A DNA stretch of 52,584 nt from NCBI RefSeq assembly GCF_000378245.1, contig NZ_KB899516.1, positions 1 through 52,584 on the forward strand, written 5' to 3'. Below the pieces are notes generated by a model, which worked only from the letters and a program-made list of their open reading frames with translations, ran no database searches and was not told where the DNA came from. This stretch comes from Aromatoleum toluclasticum ATCC 700605 (lineage in GTDB: Bacteria; Pseudomonadota; Gammaproteobacteria; Burkholderiales; Rhodocyclaceae). Made by a program: the position numbers and the translations under genes. Position 1 is the stretch's first letter. Every line of letters begins with the position of its first letter. Positions 38,990 to 47,031 of this stretch are shown here, in pieces.

Positions 38990-40050
38990 GCTTCGCCGGA
39001 ACGATCAGGAAGGGCTATGTGCGCCCGCTGGACCTCAAGCACGGCCGCGTCGACATGGGCCACGGCGCGGGCGGGCGCGCGATGGCGCAGCTGATCTCCG
39101 AACTCTTCGCCGCCGCCTTCGCCAACGAGCACCTCGACCGCGGCGACGACGCGGCCGTGCTGCCGGCGCCTGCGGCCGGCGAACGCCTCGTCGTCGCGAC
39201 CGACGCCCACGTCGTCAGCCCGCTGTTCTTCCCCGGCGGCGACATCGGCTGCCTGTCGGTGCATGGCACGATCAACGACCTCGCGGTGATGGGCGCCCGC
39301 CCGCTGTATCTCGCGGCGAGCTTCATCCTCGAGGAAGGCTTTCCGCTCGCGGACCTCGCGCGCATCGTGCAATCGATGGCGCACGCGTCGCGCGAAGCCG
39401 GCGTGCCGGTCGTCACCGGCGACACCAAGGTCGTCGAGCAGGGCAAGGGCGACGGCGTGTTCATCACGACCACCGGCGTCGGCGCGCTGCCCGCCGGACG
39501 CGACATCGGCGGCGCCAACGCGCGCCCCGGCGATGCGATCCTCGTCTCCGGCTCCTTGGGCGACCATGGCATGGCCATCATGGCGCAGCGCGAATCGCTC
39601 GCCTTCGACTCCGAGATCGTCTCCGACACCGTTGCACTGCATGGCCTCGTCGCCGCGATGCTCGCCGCCGTGCCGACCATCCGCGTGCTGCGCGACCCCA
39701 CCCGCGGCGGGCTCGCGACGACGCTCAACGAGATCGCGACGCAGTCCGGTGTCGGCATGGAGCTGGACGAGGCCTCCATCCCCGTCCAGCCTCAGGTGGC
39801 CGCCGCGTGCGAGCTGCTGGGCCTGGATCCCTTGTACGTCGCCAACGAAGGCAAGCTCATCGCGATCTGCCCGCAAGAGGATGCGGAGCGCCTGCTCGCC
39901 GCGATGCGCGCCCATTCTCTTGGTGAACGCGCGGCGCGCATCGGTACCGTCACGGCCGACCCGAATGCCTTCGTGCAGATCCGCACCGCTTTTGGGGGGC
40001 GGCGCATGGTGGATTGGCTGTCGGGCGAGCAGTTGCCAAGGATTTGCTGA
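38986..40050 (+). CDS. hypE: Hydrogenase maturation protein HypE
   Basis: This 354-residue ATP-dependent dehydratase converts a C-terminal thiocarboxamide to thiocyanate, the cyanide donor. It belongs to the PurM/ThiL fold. HGAGGRAMAQLI near the N-terminus and the ATP site GDDAAVLPAP and GGDIGCLSVHGTINDLAVMGA are conserved. The chain ends in PRIC, the family C-terminus whose cysteine carries the modification, so the protein is intact. It overlaps hypD by 4 bp, and hoxX begins 7 bp after the stop. Confidence 0.97.
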   Translation: MSFAGTIRKGYVRPLDLKHGRVDMGHGAGGRAMAQLISELFAAAFANEHLDRGDDAAVLPAPAAGERLVVATDAHVVSPLFFPGGDIGCLSVHGTINDLAVMGARPLYLAASFILEEGFPLADLARIVQSMAHASREAGVPVVTGDTKVVEQGKGDGVFITTTGVGALPAGRDIGGANARPGDAILVSGSLGDHGMAIMAQRESLAFDSEIVSDTVALHGLVAAMLAAVPTIRVLRDPTRGGLATTLNEIATQSGVGMELDEASIPVQPQVAAACELLGLDPLYVANEGKLIAICPQEDAERLLAAMRAHSLGERAARIGTVTADPNAFVQIRTAFGGRRMVDWLSGEQLPRIC

Positions 40051-40057
40051 GAGCGAC

Positions 40058-41953
40058 GTGCGCATCCTCCTTCTCACCCACAGCTTCAACAGCCTCACGC
40101 AGCGCCTCTTCGCCGAACTTCGCGCCGACGGCCACGAGCTCTCCGTCGAGTTCGACATCGCCGATCGCGTCTCCGAGGAAGCCGTCGCGTTGTTCCGTCC
40201 CGACCTGATCCTCGCGCCCTTCCTCAAGCGCGCCGTGCCCGAGTCGATCTGGTCGCGCCACCTGACGCTGATCGTGCATCCGGGCATCGTCGGCGACCGC
40301 GGCCCGTCGGCGCTGGACTGGGCGATCATGAACGGCGAGACGGAGTGGGGCGTTACCGTGCTGCAGGCGGAAGCGGAGATGGATGCCGGTCCGGTGTGGG
40401 CGAGCGTCGGTTTTCCGATGCGCGAGGGCACGAAGGCGAGCCTCTATCGCAACGAGGTCACGGCCGCGGCATTGCGGGCGGTCCGCATGGCGATCCAGGA
40501 CATCCCCGCATGGCGTGCCGGCACATGGTCGCCGACCCCGCTCGCCGAACTCCTCGACGGTGCCATCCACGCGGGGCGGGAGGAGCCGACGGCCGAAGTT
40601 CGCAACCGCGCCGCCACACCCACGTTGCGTGCGCGCCCCAACGCCGATATGGCAGGATACGCTGCGCTCCTCCCGCCCTACGCACCCCGCTCCGCACACT
40701 CCGCGTCCGGCATCGCACGCCCGCTGATTAAGCAAGCCGACCGACAAATCGACTGGACGCGGGACAGCACGCAAACCATCCTGCAAAAACTCCGCGCCGC
40801 CGACGGCTTTCCCGGCGTCGCCGACGCGCTCTTCGGCGTCCCCTGCCAGCTCTTCGACGCCCACCCCGCGACCCTCGACGAAAGCGGCCCCGCTGCGCCC
40901 GGCGACGTCATCGCCCGCCGCGACAACGCACTCCTGCGCGCGACGACCGACGGCGCCATCTGGATCGGCCACGTCAAACGCGCCGGCCACGACCATCCGT
41001 TCAAGCTCCCCGCGACGATCGCCTTCGCCGCCGAATCGGCCGCGCTGCCCGAACTCGCCGTCCCGCTGCACCGCGACGCCACGGACACCCGCTGGAGCGA
41101 ACTGCGCTACCGCGAAAGCCCCGACGGCACCACCGGCTTCCTCGCCTTCGACTTCTACAACGGCGCGATGGCGACCGACCAGTGCGAGCGCCTCACCGCC
41201 GCGATCGCGTACGCGCGCAGCCGCCCCACCCGCGTGCTCGTCCTCGAAGGCGGGCGCGATTTCTGGTCCAACGGCATCCACCTCAACCGCATCGAGGCCG
41301 CGGCCTCGCCGGCGGACGAATCCCGGGCCAACATCAACGCGATGAACGACGTCTGCCTCGCGCTGCTCACCCTCACCGACCGCCTCACCGTCGCCGCGCT
41401 GCGCGGCAACGCCGGGGCAGGGGGCTGCTTCCTCGCGCTCGCGGCCGACCTCGTGTGGGCGCGCGATGGCATCGTGCTCAACCCGCACTACAAGAACATG
41501 GGCAACCTGTTCGGCTCCGAATACTGGAGCTACCTGCTGCCGCGCCGCGTCGGCCCCGACGCGGGGCGCCGCATCATGGCCAACCGCCTGCCGCTCCTCG
41601 CGCGTAACGCTCGTGCCGCAGAGCTCATCGACGCCACCCTCAGCGCCGACCTGCCGACCTTCGAGACGGAAGTCGCCCGCCACGCCGCCGCACTCGCCGC
41701 CGCGCCGGCGCTCATTGAGCGCATCGCCGCAAAGGTCGCCCGCCGCGCCGCGGACGAAGCCGCCAAGCCCCTCGCCGCGTACCGTGACGAGGAACTCGCC
41801 GCGATGCGCCGCAACTTCTACGGCTTCGACCCCAGCTACCACGTCGCGCGCTACCACTTCGTCATGAAGAGTCCGCAATCCTGGACTCCGCGCCACCTCG
41901 CGCGCCACCGCGAGCTTGGCTGGCGCGTGCCGGCGGAGGCCGAAGCCGGATGA
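40058..41953 (+). CDS. hoxX: Hydrogenase maturation factor HoxX/HypX (CO ligand synthesis)
   Basis: This is a two-domain enzyme of about 631 residues. The N-terminal formyl-THF transferase-like half has VHPGIVGDRGPSALDWAI near residue 72. The C-terminal enoyl-CoA hydratase-like half has LRGNAGAGGCFLALAADLVW near 449 and NPHYKNMGNLFGSEYW near 478. HypX proteins generate the active-site CO ligand from a formyl group under oxic conditions, so an oxygen-tolerant hydrogenase is implied. The start is a GTG at 40058. The linker between domains is lengthened by an in-frame REP-like palindrome (40574-40682), adding roughly 36 Pro/Ala/Arg-rich residues. Confidence 0.93.
   Translation: MRILLLTHSFNSLTQRLFAELRADGHELSVEFDIADRVSEEAVALFRPDLILAPFLKRAVPESIWSRHLTLIVHPGIVGDRGPSALDWAIMNGETEWGVTVLQAEAEMDAGPVWASVGFPMREGTKASLYRNEVTAAALRAVRMAIQDIPAWRAGTWSPTPLAELLDGAIHAGREEPTAEVRNRAATPTLRARPNADMAGYAALLPPYAPRSAHSASGIARPLIKQADRQIDWTRDSTQTILQKLRAADGFPGVADALFGVPCQLFDAHPATLDESGPAAPGDVIARRDNALLRATTDGAIWIGHVKRAGHDHPFKLPATIAFAAESAALPELAVPLHRDATDTRWSELRYRESPDGTTGFLAFDFYNGAMATDQCERLTAAIAYARSRPTRVLVLEGGRDFWSNGIHLNRIEAAASPADESRANINAMNDVCLALLTLTDRLTVAALRGNAGAGGCFLALAADLVWARDGIVLNPHYKNMGNLFGSEYWSYLLPRRVGPDAGRRIMANRLPLLARNARAAELIDATLSADLPTFETEVARHAAALAAAPALIERIAAKVARRAADEAAKPLAAYRDEELAAMRRNFYGFDPSYHVARYHFVMKSPQSWTPRHLARHRELGWRVPAEAEAG
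40574..40682. repeat. REP-like palindrome C inside hoxX
   Basis: GGGCGGGAGGAGC (40574-40586) faces GCTCCTCCCGCCCTACG (40666-40682). This is the same element as at 24267-24365, but it sits within an open coding frame and is read through without a stop. Confidence 0.85.
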
Positions 41954-42148
41954 GAGCGCCCCCGCCCAGCCAGAAAGGGGTGCTCATCCTCCCTGGGGCG
42001 GACGTCGCATCGCGACAGGAGGGTGGCTGAGTTTTTGGACGGGTCGGGAGGCAGCGTGGGGCAATGGCGTGGCGGATTTAGCTTGCATGTGCGCCGGTCA
42101 GCGGCAAGACTGCAGCGACCCGACAGAGCAGTCCAAGGAGAACAACAC

Positions 42149-42760
42149 ATGAACAAGCGCGCCTTTCTTCGCGCCGCAGCGGGCGCTGCCGCGTTGCCGC
42201 TCGTTGCCCGCGCCGCAGCCGCTCAGGCTGCGGCTGCGAACGTCGGGCCCGTCGTCCTGACCGTATCGGGGGGCATCACACACTCGAACCGCGGCCCGCT
42301 CGATCCCGCGCTCGATCAGTTGATGCACAAGCAGGGCCTCGTCTTCGCCCGGGCGCGGACCTTCACCTTCGCGGAGCTGGCCGCCCTGCCGGCCGTCGAG
42401 ATCCGCCCGACGCTCGAATATGACGCCCGGCCGCATGCGCTGCGCGGGCCCGCCTTCGACCGCGTGCTGGAGGCGGCCGGTGCGCCGGTCGCGGACGACG
42501 CGCCGCTGGTGCTGGCCGCATTCGACGGCTACCGCGTCGAGCTCAAGCGGGCCGACGCGCGCGAGCTCGGTTTCATCGTCGCCACCCACATCGACGGCGT
42601 GCCCTTGTCGCTGGGTGGTCTAGGCCCGCTGTGGGCGGTGTTCGACGCGGACCGGATCCCGGCACTGGCGGCGAAACCCCTCAACGAGCGCTTCGCCGCC
42701 TGCCCGTGGGGGCTGTATTCGATTCACCTCCCCGACAGCGCCACTCCGTCGGTGGGGTGA
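42149..42760 (+). CDS. Secreted molybdopterin-fold protein (COG3915-like)
   Basis: This 203-residue exported protein has a signal peptide (KRAFLRAAAGAAALPLVARAAA) with KR instead of a twin arginine, so Sec and Tat routes are both possible. The mature part resembles the oxidoreductase molybdopterin-binding (sulfite-oxidase-like) fold: VLTVSGGI, FTFAELAALPAVEIRPT and VLAAFDGYRVELKRADA. No cysteine lies at the position that ligates molybdenum in the true enzymes, so it may not hold the cofactor. The start at 42149 follows AAGGAGAACA. It converges on the MOSC gene. The 195-bp gap after hoxX shows no clear promoter. Confidence 0.8.
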   Translation: MNKRAFLRAAAGAAALPLVARAAAAQAAAANVGPVVLTVSGGITHSNRGPLDPALDQLMHKQGLVFARARTFTFAELAALPAVEIRPTLEYDARPHALRGPAFDRVLEAAGAPVADDAPLVLAAFDGYRVELKRADARELGFIVATHIDGVPLSLGGLGPLWAVFDADRIPALAAKPLNERFAACPWGLYSIHLPDSATPSVG

Positions 42761-42769
42761 GCGCCCCCT

Positions 42770-43438
42770 TCAGCCACCTGCAGGATTGTTCTCCAGCCAT
42801 GCGGCGCGTTCGGCCAGCCGCCGGGCTTGTTCGGGCGCGAGGCCGGTTGCTGCCGCGATCGCGCGCAGCGTCGCCGGGTCGAGGCGGTGCGCCTGTGTCG
42901 CGCGCCAGTAGGCGGCGACGCTGAGTTCGGGGTTGGGGCGCTCGACCAGTTCCAAGGTGTCGCCGGCCGCGATCGTGCCGGTTTCGCGCACGCGGTAGTA
43001 CCAGCCGGTGATGCCCTCCTGCGCGACGAACAGCGAAGCGCCCTCGGCGTCGAGGCGATGGTCGATCTTCCAGCATGGCCGGCGCGGCTGGCTCAGCTGG
43101 ACGAGGACGCTGCCGGCGCGGAACAGGTCGCCGATGCACACCGTCTCTTCCGTCCAGCCGCGGGTCGACAGGTTTTCCCCGAGCACGCCCGCCTGCAGCA
43201 GGGCGGCGCGCTCGGGATAGCGCTGTGCGAGGCGCGCGTAATGTTCGACGGGGAAGTGGTGCAGGGCCTTCTCCGTGCCGCCGTGATAGCGCCGGTCGGC
43301 CTGCCGGTCGCCGGCGAGTCCCTCGGCCGTGACGGCGACGGGCCCGTCGACGGGCTGCTTGAACATGCCAGTCAGTTGGCCTTCGGGCGGCAGCGGGCGC
43401 AGCGCGCCGACGAATACGTGGTCGATGGAGGTGTGCAT
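42770..43438 (-). CDS. MOSC domain protein (YiiM-like)
   Basis: This 222-residue protein has a MOSC domain and a C-terminal three-helix extension, the YiiM layout. Recognisable features are GLAGDRQADRRYHGGTEKAL, LGENLSTRGW and QPRRPCWKID, with the MOSC cysteine. YiiM proteins bind molybdenum cofactor and reduce N-hydroxylated compounds such as 6-hydroxylaminopurine. The C-terminal HRLDPATLRAIAAATGL...LAERAAWLE helices fit. It is convergent with the molybdopterin-fold gene and separated from it by 9 bp. Confidence 0.9.
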   Translation of the reverse strand: MHTSIDHVFVGALRPLPPEGQLTGMFKQPVDGPVAVTAEGLAGDRQADRRYHGGTEKALHHFPVEHYARLAQRYPERAALLQAGVLGENLSTRGWTEETVCIGDLFRAGSVLVQLSQPRRPCWKIDHRLDAEGASLFVAQEGITGWYYRVRETGTIAAGDTLELVERPNPELSVAAYWRATQAHRLDPATLRAIAAATGLAPEQARRLAERAAWLENNPAGG

Positions 43439-43537
43439 GGCGCAATCCTACTGCGGACTTGCCCGGTTGTGACCTGGCGCCGTGTCCGCTGCGGAACCGT
43501 CGAGCGCCCTATCCGCGCCTGCATGCGGCGATGCCGT

Positions 43538-44548
43538 TCAGAGCAGCTCGCGGGCCGCCAGTTCCGCCTTGGCGTAGGCGTAGAGGATGGGCGCGAGCAC
43601 CAGGCCGCCGACGCCGAACAGCGTGTCCATGATCAGCATCGCCAGCAGCAGCTCCCACGCGGCCGCATTGATGCGCGAGCCCACGATGCGCGCGTTGATG
43701 AAATATTCGAGCTTGTGAATGAGGACCAGAAAGGCCAGCGACCAGACGGCGACGATAGGGGCCGCCCCCGCGCTCACCACCACGATGACGGTGTTCGAGA
43801 TGAGGTTGCCGATCACGGGCAGCAGGCCCGCGAGGAAGGTGATCGCGATCATCGTCTTCGTGTAGGGCAGCGGATGACCGAGCAGGGGCAGGACGAGCGC
43901 CAGATAGATCGCCGTGAGGGTCGTGTTGATCGCCGAAATCCGCGCCTGCGCGAAGACGACGTTCGAGACGGAACGCGTGAAGTATCCGATGCGTGTGCGC
44001 AGCGCCTGCGCGAACGGCCGCGTTTTGGCGGCATCGACAAAACGATGGAAGGCCACCATCGCGCCGATGACCACTGCCAGCAGGACATGGACCACGGTGC
44101 TCGCCGTGCCCTTGCCGATATTGCCCAGCTGGTCGGCGTTGTGCCTGAGCGCGTCCGACATCGCCTGCTTGAGATCCGCCGCGCTCCGCGGCAGGTTCTC
44201 GACGACCACCGCGGGCAGGAGCGTTTCCGCCTTGGCGATGATCGCCGCCATTTTTTCGAGCAGGCTGCCGAATTCCCCGCTCATCCCCCTGGTCGCGAAG
44301 ACCCCAAGCATCACCGCCCCGGCGACAATGCCCGAGAGGCCCAGGAGCACCGCCAGCGCGGCCAGCGCCTTCGAGTGCTTGTGTGAAACGCGCCCGAAAA
44401 TGCCGTTCGCCAGCAGCGTGATGAACTGGCTGGTCAGGATCCCCGCGAACAGGGCCGCCACCATGTGGTGCAAGAGTACGAAGGCGGCCAGCATCGCCAT
44501 CACGGCGAAGCTGGCGAATTCGACGGCGGAGCGACTGCGAAGCTGCAT
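43538..44548 (-). CDS. AI-2E family transporter (PerM/TqsA-like)
   Basis: This 336-residue inner-membrane protein has about seven helices and the PF01594 layout. Two N-terminal helices are followed by a charged amphipathic region (EFGSLLEKMAAIIAKAETLL...LKQAMSDAL). A C-terminal helix set follows, with MIAITFLAGLLPVIGNLISNT and GAAPIVAVWSLAFLVLIHKLEYFINARIVGSRI. The NLISN and KLEYF elements are family markers. Members are linked to autoinducer-2 export, ion/proton antiport or unknown substrates. The role here is undefined. A 169-bp gap separates it from the patatin gene upstream. Confidence 0.9.
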   Translation of the reverse strand: MQLRSRSAVEFASFAVMAMLAAFVLLHHMVAALFAGILTSQFITLLANGIFGRVSHKHSKALAALAVLLGLSGIVAGAVMLGVFATRGMSGEFGSLLEKMAAIIAKAETLLPAVVVENLPRSAADLKQAMSDALRHNADQLGNIGKGTASTVVHVLLAVVIGAMVAFHRFVDAAKTRPFAQALRTRIGYFTRSVSNVVFAQARISAINTTLTAIYLALVLPLLGHPLPYTKTMIAITFLAGLLPVIGNLISNTVIVVVSAGAAPIVAVWSLAFLVLIHKLEYFINARIVGSRINAAAWELLLAMLIMDTLFGVGGLVLAPILYAYAKAELAARELL

Positions 44549-44717
44549 CGGATGATTCCCGTTTCATGCCCCCGGCGTCGGGGCGAGGTGCCAGAATAGC
44601 AGCCGGCAAGGGGTGGGACGCGCGGAGAATCGTCGGACGACCGTCATCCCGCCCTGTCTCGTCCACTGGAGCCGCAGCAGGCCTGCTCCGGCCGGGGTCG
44701 ATGCGTCGGCGCTGCCG

Positions 44718-45578
44718 TCAACCGTGCGGCAGCAAGGCGTGCGGGATGGCGCGGTCATCCAGGCCGCCGCCTTCGAGCCAGGCGATCGTGCTCTTCGCCG
44801 CACGTTCGATCAGTTGGTCGGCGCGCGAAAAATCGTAGGGGGAGACGGCGAGCGGGCATAACGGCGGCACCGTGACGGCGTTCGCGCGCCCCGCGATGAG
44901 TGCGAGCTCGCGCACCATCTGATGGGCGATCAGCAGGTTGAGGGCGTGCAAGGCGCTCGCGATGGTGCTGGTCGGCGGATTTTGCAGTGCGCAGGCGAAG
45001 CCCGTCGGCAGCACGATCAGGCGCGTGGCGCCCAACTCGATCGCCATCGTAATCGGCGTGTTGTTGGCGATGGCGCCGTCGATGAGCGTGATGCCCTTGA
45101 TGTTTACCGGCGGGAACACGGCCGGCACGGCCGAACTCGCGAGGATCGCGTCGACGGCGGAGCCCGTCGACAGGCACACCGAGCCGCCGCTCAGCAGTTC
45201 GGTCGCGCAGATGTGGATCGGGATGGCCGCCGCTTCGAGTTCGCGATACGGCAACTCGCGCTCGATGATGCGCCGCAGCCCGCTCGCATCGCCCAGTGCC
45301 GGCGAGCGGGCGAAGAAGGCGCAGATGCGCGGCAGCGACAGCGGGAACACGTCGCGCCGCCTGAGACTGCGCCACAGCGCTTCCAGCCGCGCGACGCCTG
45401 CCGCGGTCGGGTCGCCGGCGAAGTAGGCCCCGTTGATCGCGCCGACCGAGGTGCCCACCACCAGATCGGCGGTCACGCCGTGGGCGACGAGCGCACGCAG
45501 CATGCCGACCTGGATCGAGCCGAAGCTGCCGCCGCCGGCGAGTACGAAGGCCGTTCTGACGGGACTGGTCTTGTCCAT
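44718..45578 (-). CDS. Patatin-like phospholipase (RssA type)
   Basis: This 286-residue serine hydrolase has the patatin catalytic pattern: oxyanion loop AGGGSFGSIQVG near residue 15, nucleophile GTSVGAING (Ser about 44) and catalytic Asp in DGAIANN (about 167). It lacks a signal peptide and is probably cytoplasmic or peripheral to the membrane. It may cleave phospholipids or related esters. It follows the Met-rich protein genes on the same strand, but a terminator-like hairpin intervenes, so separate transcription is likely. Confidence 0.9.
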   Translation of the reverse strand: MDKTSPVRTAFVLAGGGSFGSIQVGMLRALVAHGVTADLVVGTSVGAINGAYFAGDPTAAGVARLEALWRSLRRRDVFPLSLPRICAFFARSPALGDASGLRRIIERELPYRELEAAAIPIHICATELLSGGSVCLSTGSAVDAILASSAVPAVFPPVNIKGITLIDGAIANNTPITMAIELGATRLIVLPTGFACALQNPPTSTIASALHALNLLIAHQMVRELALIAGRANAVTVPPLCPLAVSPYDFSRADQLIERAAKSTIAWLEGGGLDDRAIPHALLPHG

Positions 45579-45604
45579 GCGATTCTCCCGCCGCCTGTTG
45601 TATG

Positions 45605-45632
45605 AAACGCCCCGCTACGGCTTGCGGGGCGC
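45605..45632 (-). terminator. Terminator-like hairpin of the Met-rich/YedY cluster
   Basis: On the minus strand, CGCCCCGC and GCGGGGCG form an 8-bp stem with an 8-nt loop, followed by TTTC. It overlaps the stop codon of the 89-residue protein and closes the leftward cluster. Confidence 0.6.
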
Positions 45633-45884
45633 GGCCGGCATCGTTTTCTCTTCCTGCTCCATCATCGGCTGCAGCGCGCGGTCCTTCTGGTCGGCGGCTT
45701 TCTTCACGTCGCCCTTCATCATCCCCTTCTTCATCATTCCCGTTTCCATGGGCTCGTCCATCTTCATCTTCTTCTTGAGCTCATGCACCGAGGCGGCCGG
45801 CGACAGGTCGGCGGCGTCGACCGTGTCGGCCGCGCAAACGACGGCCAGGGCGCCGATCAGGGCCAAATTCCGTGCGTGCGACAT
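45615..45884 (-). CDS. Secreted Met/Lys-rich small protein
   Basis: This 89-residue protein has a signal peptide ending near DTVDA and a mature part with about ten methionines, many in pairs (ETGMMKKGMMKGDV, QPMMEQEEK). It belongs to no family I recognise. Its composition resembles the neighbouring MxKDx protein, so the two may share a job as methionine-rich periplasmic substrates or metal binders. A 53-bp gap with a perfect 8-bp hairpin (45907-45914 with 45923-45930) separates them, and both read leftward. Confidence 0.7.
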   Translation of the reverse strand: MSHARNLALIGALAVVCAADTVDAADLSPAASVHELKKKMKMDEPMETGMMKKGMMKGDVKKAADQKDRALQPMMEQEEKTMPAAPRKP

Positions 45885-45937
45885 TTTCGATCCCGGAGCA
45901 GGGCGAGCCGGCGCAGCTCGAGGCGCCGGCCGAAGGC

Positions 45938-46231
45938 TTACTTCGTCATCGGGTCCTTGCCCATCCCCATGCCGTCCTTCTTCATCTCATCCTTCATCAT
46001 TTCACCCTTGCCCATGGCGTCCTTCTTCATCTCGTCTTTCTTCGCCTTGGTCTTCTTCGTCGGCTTTTTCGCCATGTCCTTGCCCATCGCGTCCTTGGAC
46101 ATGTCGTCCTTCTTCATCATCATGCCGTCCTTCGACATGTCGTCCTTCTTCATCATTTCGTCGGCGGCATAGGCGCTGGAGAATCCGAGGCACATCAGGC
46201 CGGCGGTCAGCAGGGTAAGCAGTTTTTTCAT
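45938..46231 (-). CDS. Pentapeptide MxKDx repeat protein (MrpX-like)
   Basis: This 97-residue secreted protein has the signal peptide MKKLLTLLTAGLMCLGFSSA. Its mature part is almost entirely repeats such as KDDMSKDGMMMKKDDMSKD. About 17 of its 74 mature residues are methionine, with Lys and Asp next. It matches the MxKDx pentapeptide-repeat family. In Azospira a methionine-rich periplasmic protein (MrpX) is oxidised by hypochlorite and repaired by a YedY-type reductase. The YedY-like gene lies 38 bp upstream on the same strand, which supports the same role here by inference. The repeats are visible in the DNA but are coding. Confidence 0.85.
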   Translation of the reverse strand: MKKLLTLLTAGLMCLGFSSAYAADEMMKKDDMSKDGMMMKKDDMSKDAMGKDMAKKPTKKTKAKKDEMKKDAMGKGEMMKDEMKKDGMGMGKDPMTK

Positions 46232-46269
46232 CGTCTTCTCCGTCGTGGTGGTTGTGCTGCGGCAAAAAC

Positions 46270-47031
46270 TCAGGACCCACTGAACCAGTTATAGCCCTGG
46301 TCTTCCCAATAACCACCCGGGTATTCGTTGGTGACGAAGATGGCCCGGATGTGTTTCGGGTTCTTGAAGCCGAGCTTGGTCGGTACCCGCAGCTTCATCG
46401 GGAAACCGTACTTCGCCGGCAGGATCTGGTCGGCATAGCGGAAGGCGAGGATCGTTTGCGGATGCAGCGCCGTCGGCATGTCGATGCTCGAGTAGTAATC
46501 GTCGTCGCACTTGAAGCCGACGAATTTCGCCGTAGTGTCCGCGCCGACCCGTTCGAGGAAGCTGCGGAAGGGCGTGCCGCTCCACTTGCCGATCGCGCTC
46601 CAGCCTTCCACGCAGATGTGGCGCGTGACCTGCGACACCTGCGGCAGCGCGTACAGTTCGGGCAGGCTCCACGGCTTGCGGTCGCGGATCAGGCCGCCGA
46701 GCTCGAGCCGGTAGTCGTCGGCGTCGATTTCGGGCGCCTCGTCCTCGCCGTAGTAGGCGTTGAAGGGGAAGGGCACGGTGATCGCCGACTCCGCGTATTC
46801 GGGCGCGAGCCGCGTCGGATCGAACAGCCAGCCCTGCACGCGATCGTTCCAGCGCGACATCGCCATCAGCGCCTTCTCGACGCTCTCCTGGTCGGTGACG
46901 TTGCAGCCGGTGAGCATCGCCAGCGCGCCGAGCGACAGGCCGCGGCGCAGGAACAGGCGGCGTTCGATGCTCTCGATCTTGCGTTTCGGGATGGCGGCCA
47001 GAGCCTGGCCCGGCGCGATGCGCGGTTTCAT
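46270..47031 (-). CDS. YedY/MsrP-like molybdopterin oxidoreductase
   Basis: This 253-residue enzyme has the sulfite-oxidase fold. A Tat motif (ERRLFLRRG) precedes a hydrophobic stretch and LTGC, which looks like a lipobox, so it may be a Tat-exported lipoprotein. The molybdenum-ligating cysteine lies in HICVEGWSAIGKW (about 136). YYSSIDMPTALHPQTILAF and GFPMKLRVPTKLGFKNPKHI are conserved cofactor and fold blocks. YedY/MsrP enzymes reduce methionine sulfoxide in periplasmic proteins, taking electrons from a membrane haem partner. That partner is probably the overlapping cytochrome b gene. The start is the ATG at 47031. Confidence 0.88.
   Translation of the reverse strand: MKPRIAPGQALAAIPKRKIESIERRLFLRRGLSLGALAMLTGCNVTDQESVEKALMAMSRWNDRVQGWLFDPTRLAPEYAESAITVPFPFNAYYGEDEAPEIDADDYRLELGGLIRDRKPWSLPELYALPQVSQVTRHICVEGWSAIGKWSGTPFRSFLERVGADTTAKFVGFKCDDDYYSSIDMPTALHPQTILAFRYADQILPAKYGFPMKLRVPTKLGFKNPKHIRAIFVTNEYPGGYWEDQGYNWFSGS

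Noticed and set aside
8000-42000. Apparent change in third-position G versus C use between plus-strand genes near 8-18 kb (more G) and 36-42 kb (more C)
   Set aside because: Only a few lines were sampled by eye. The trend is weak and does not fit a simple origin at either candidate site. A proper skew calculation is needed before using it as evidence.
45938-46231. Short tandem DNA repeats that could suggest a CRISPR array or satellite
   Set aside because: The repeats are in frame and encode the MxKDx pentapeptides; there are no spacers of constant length.
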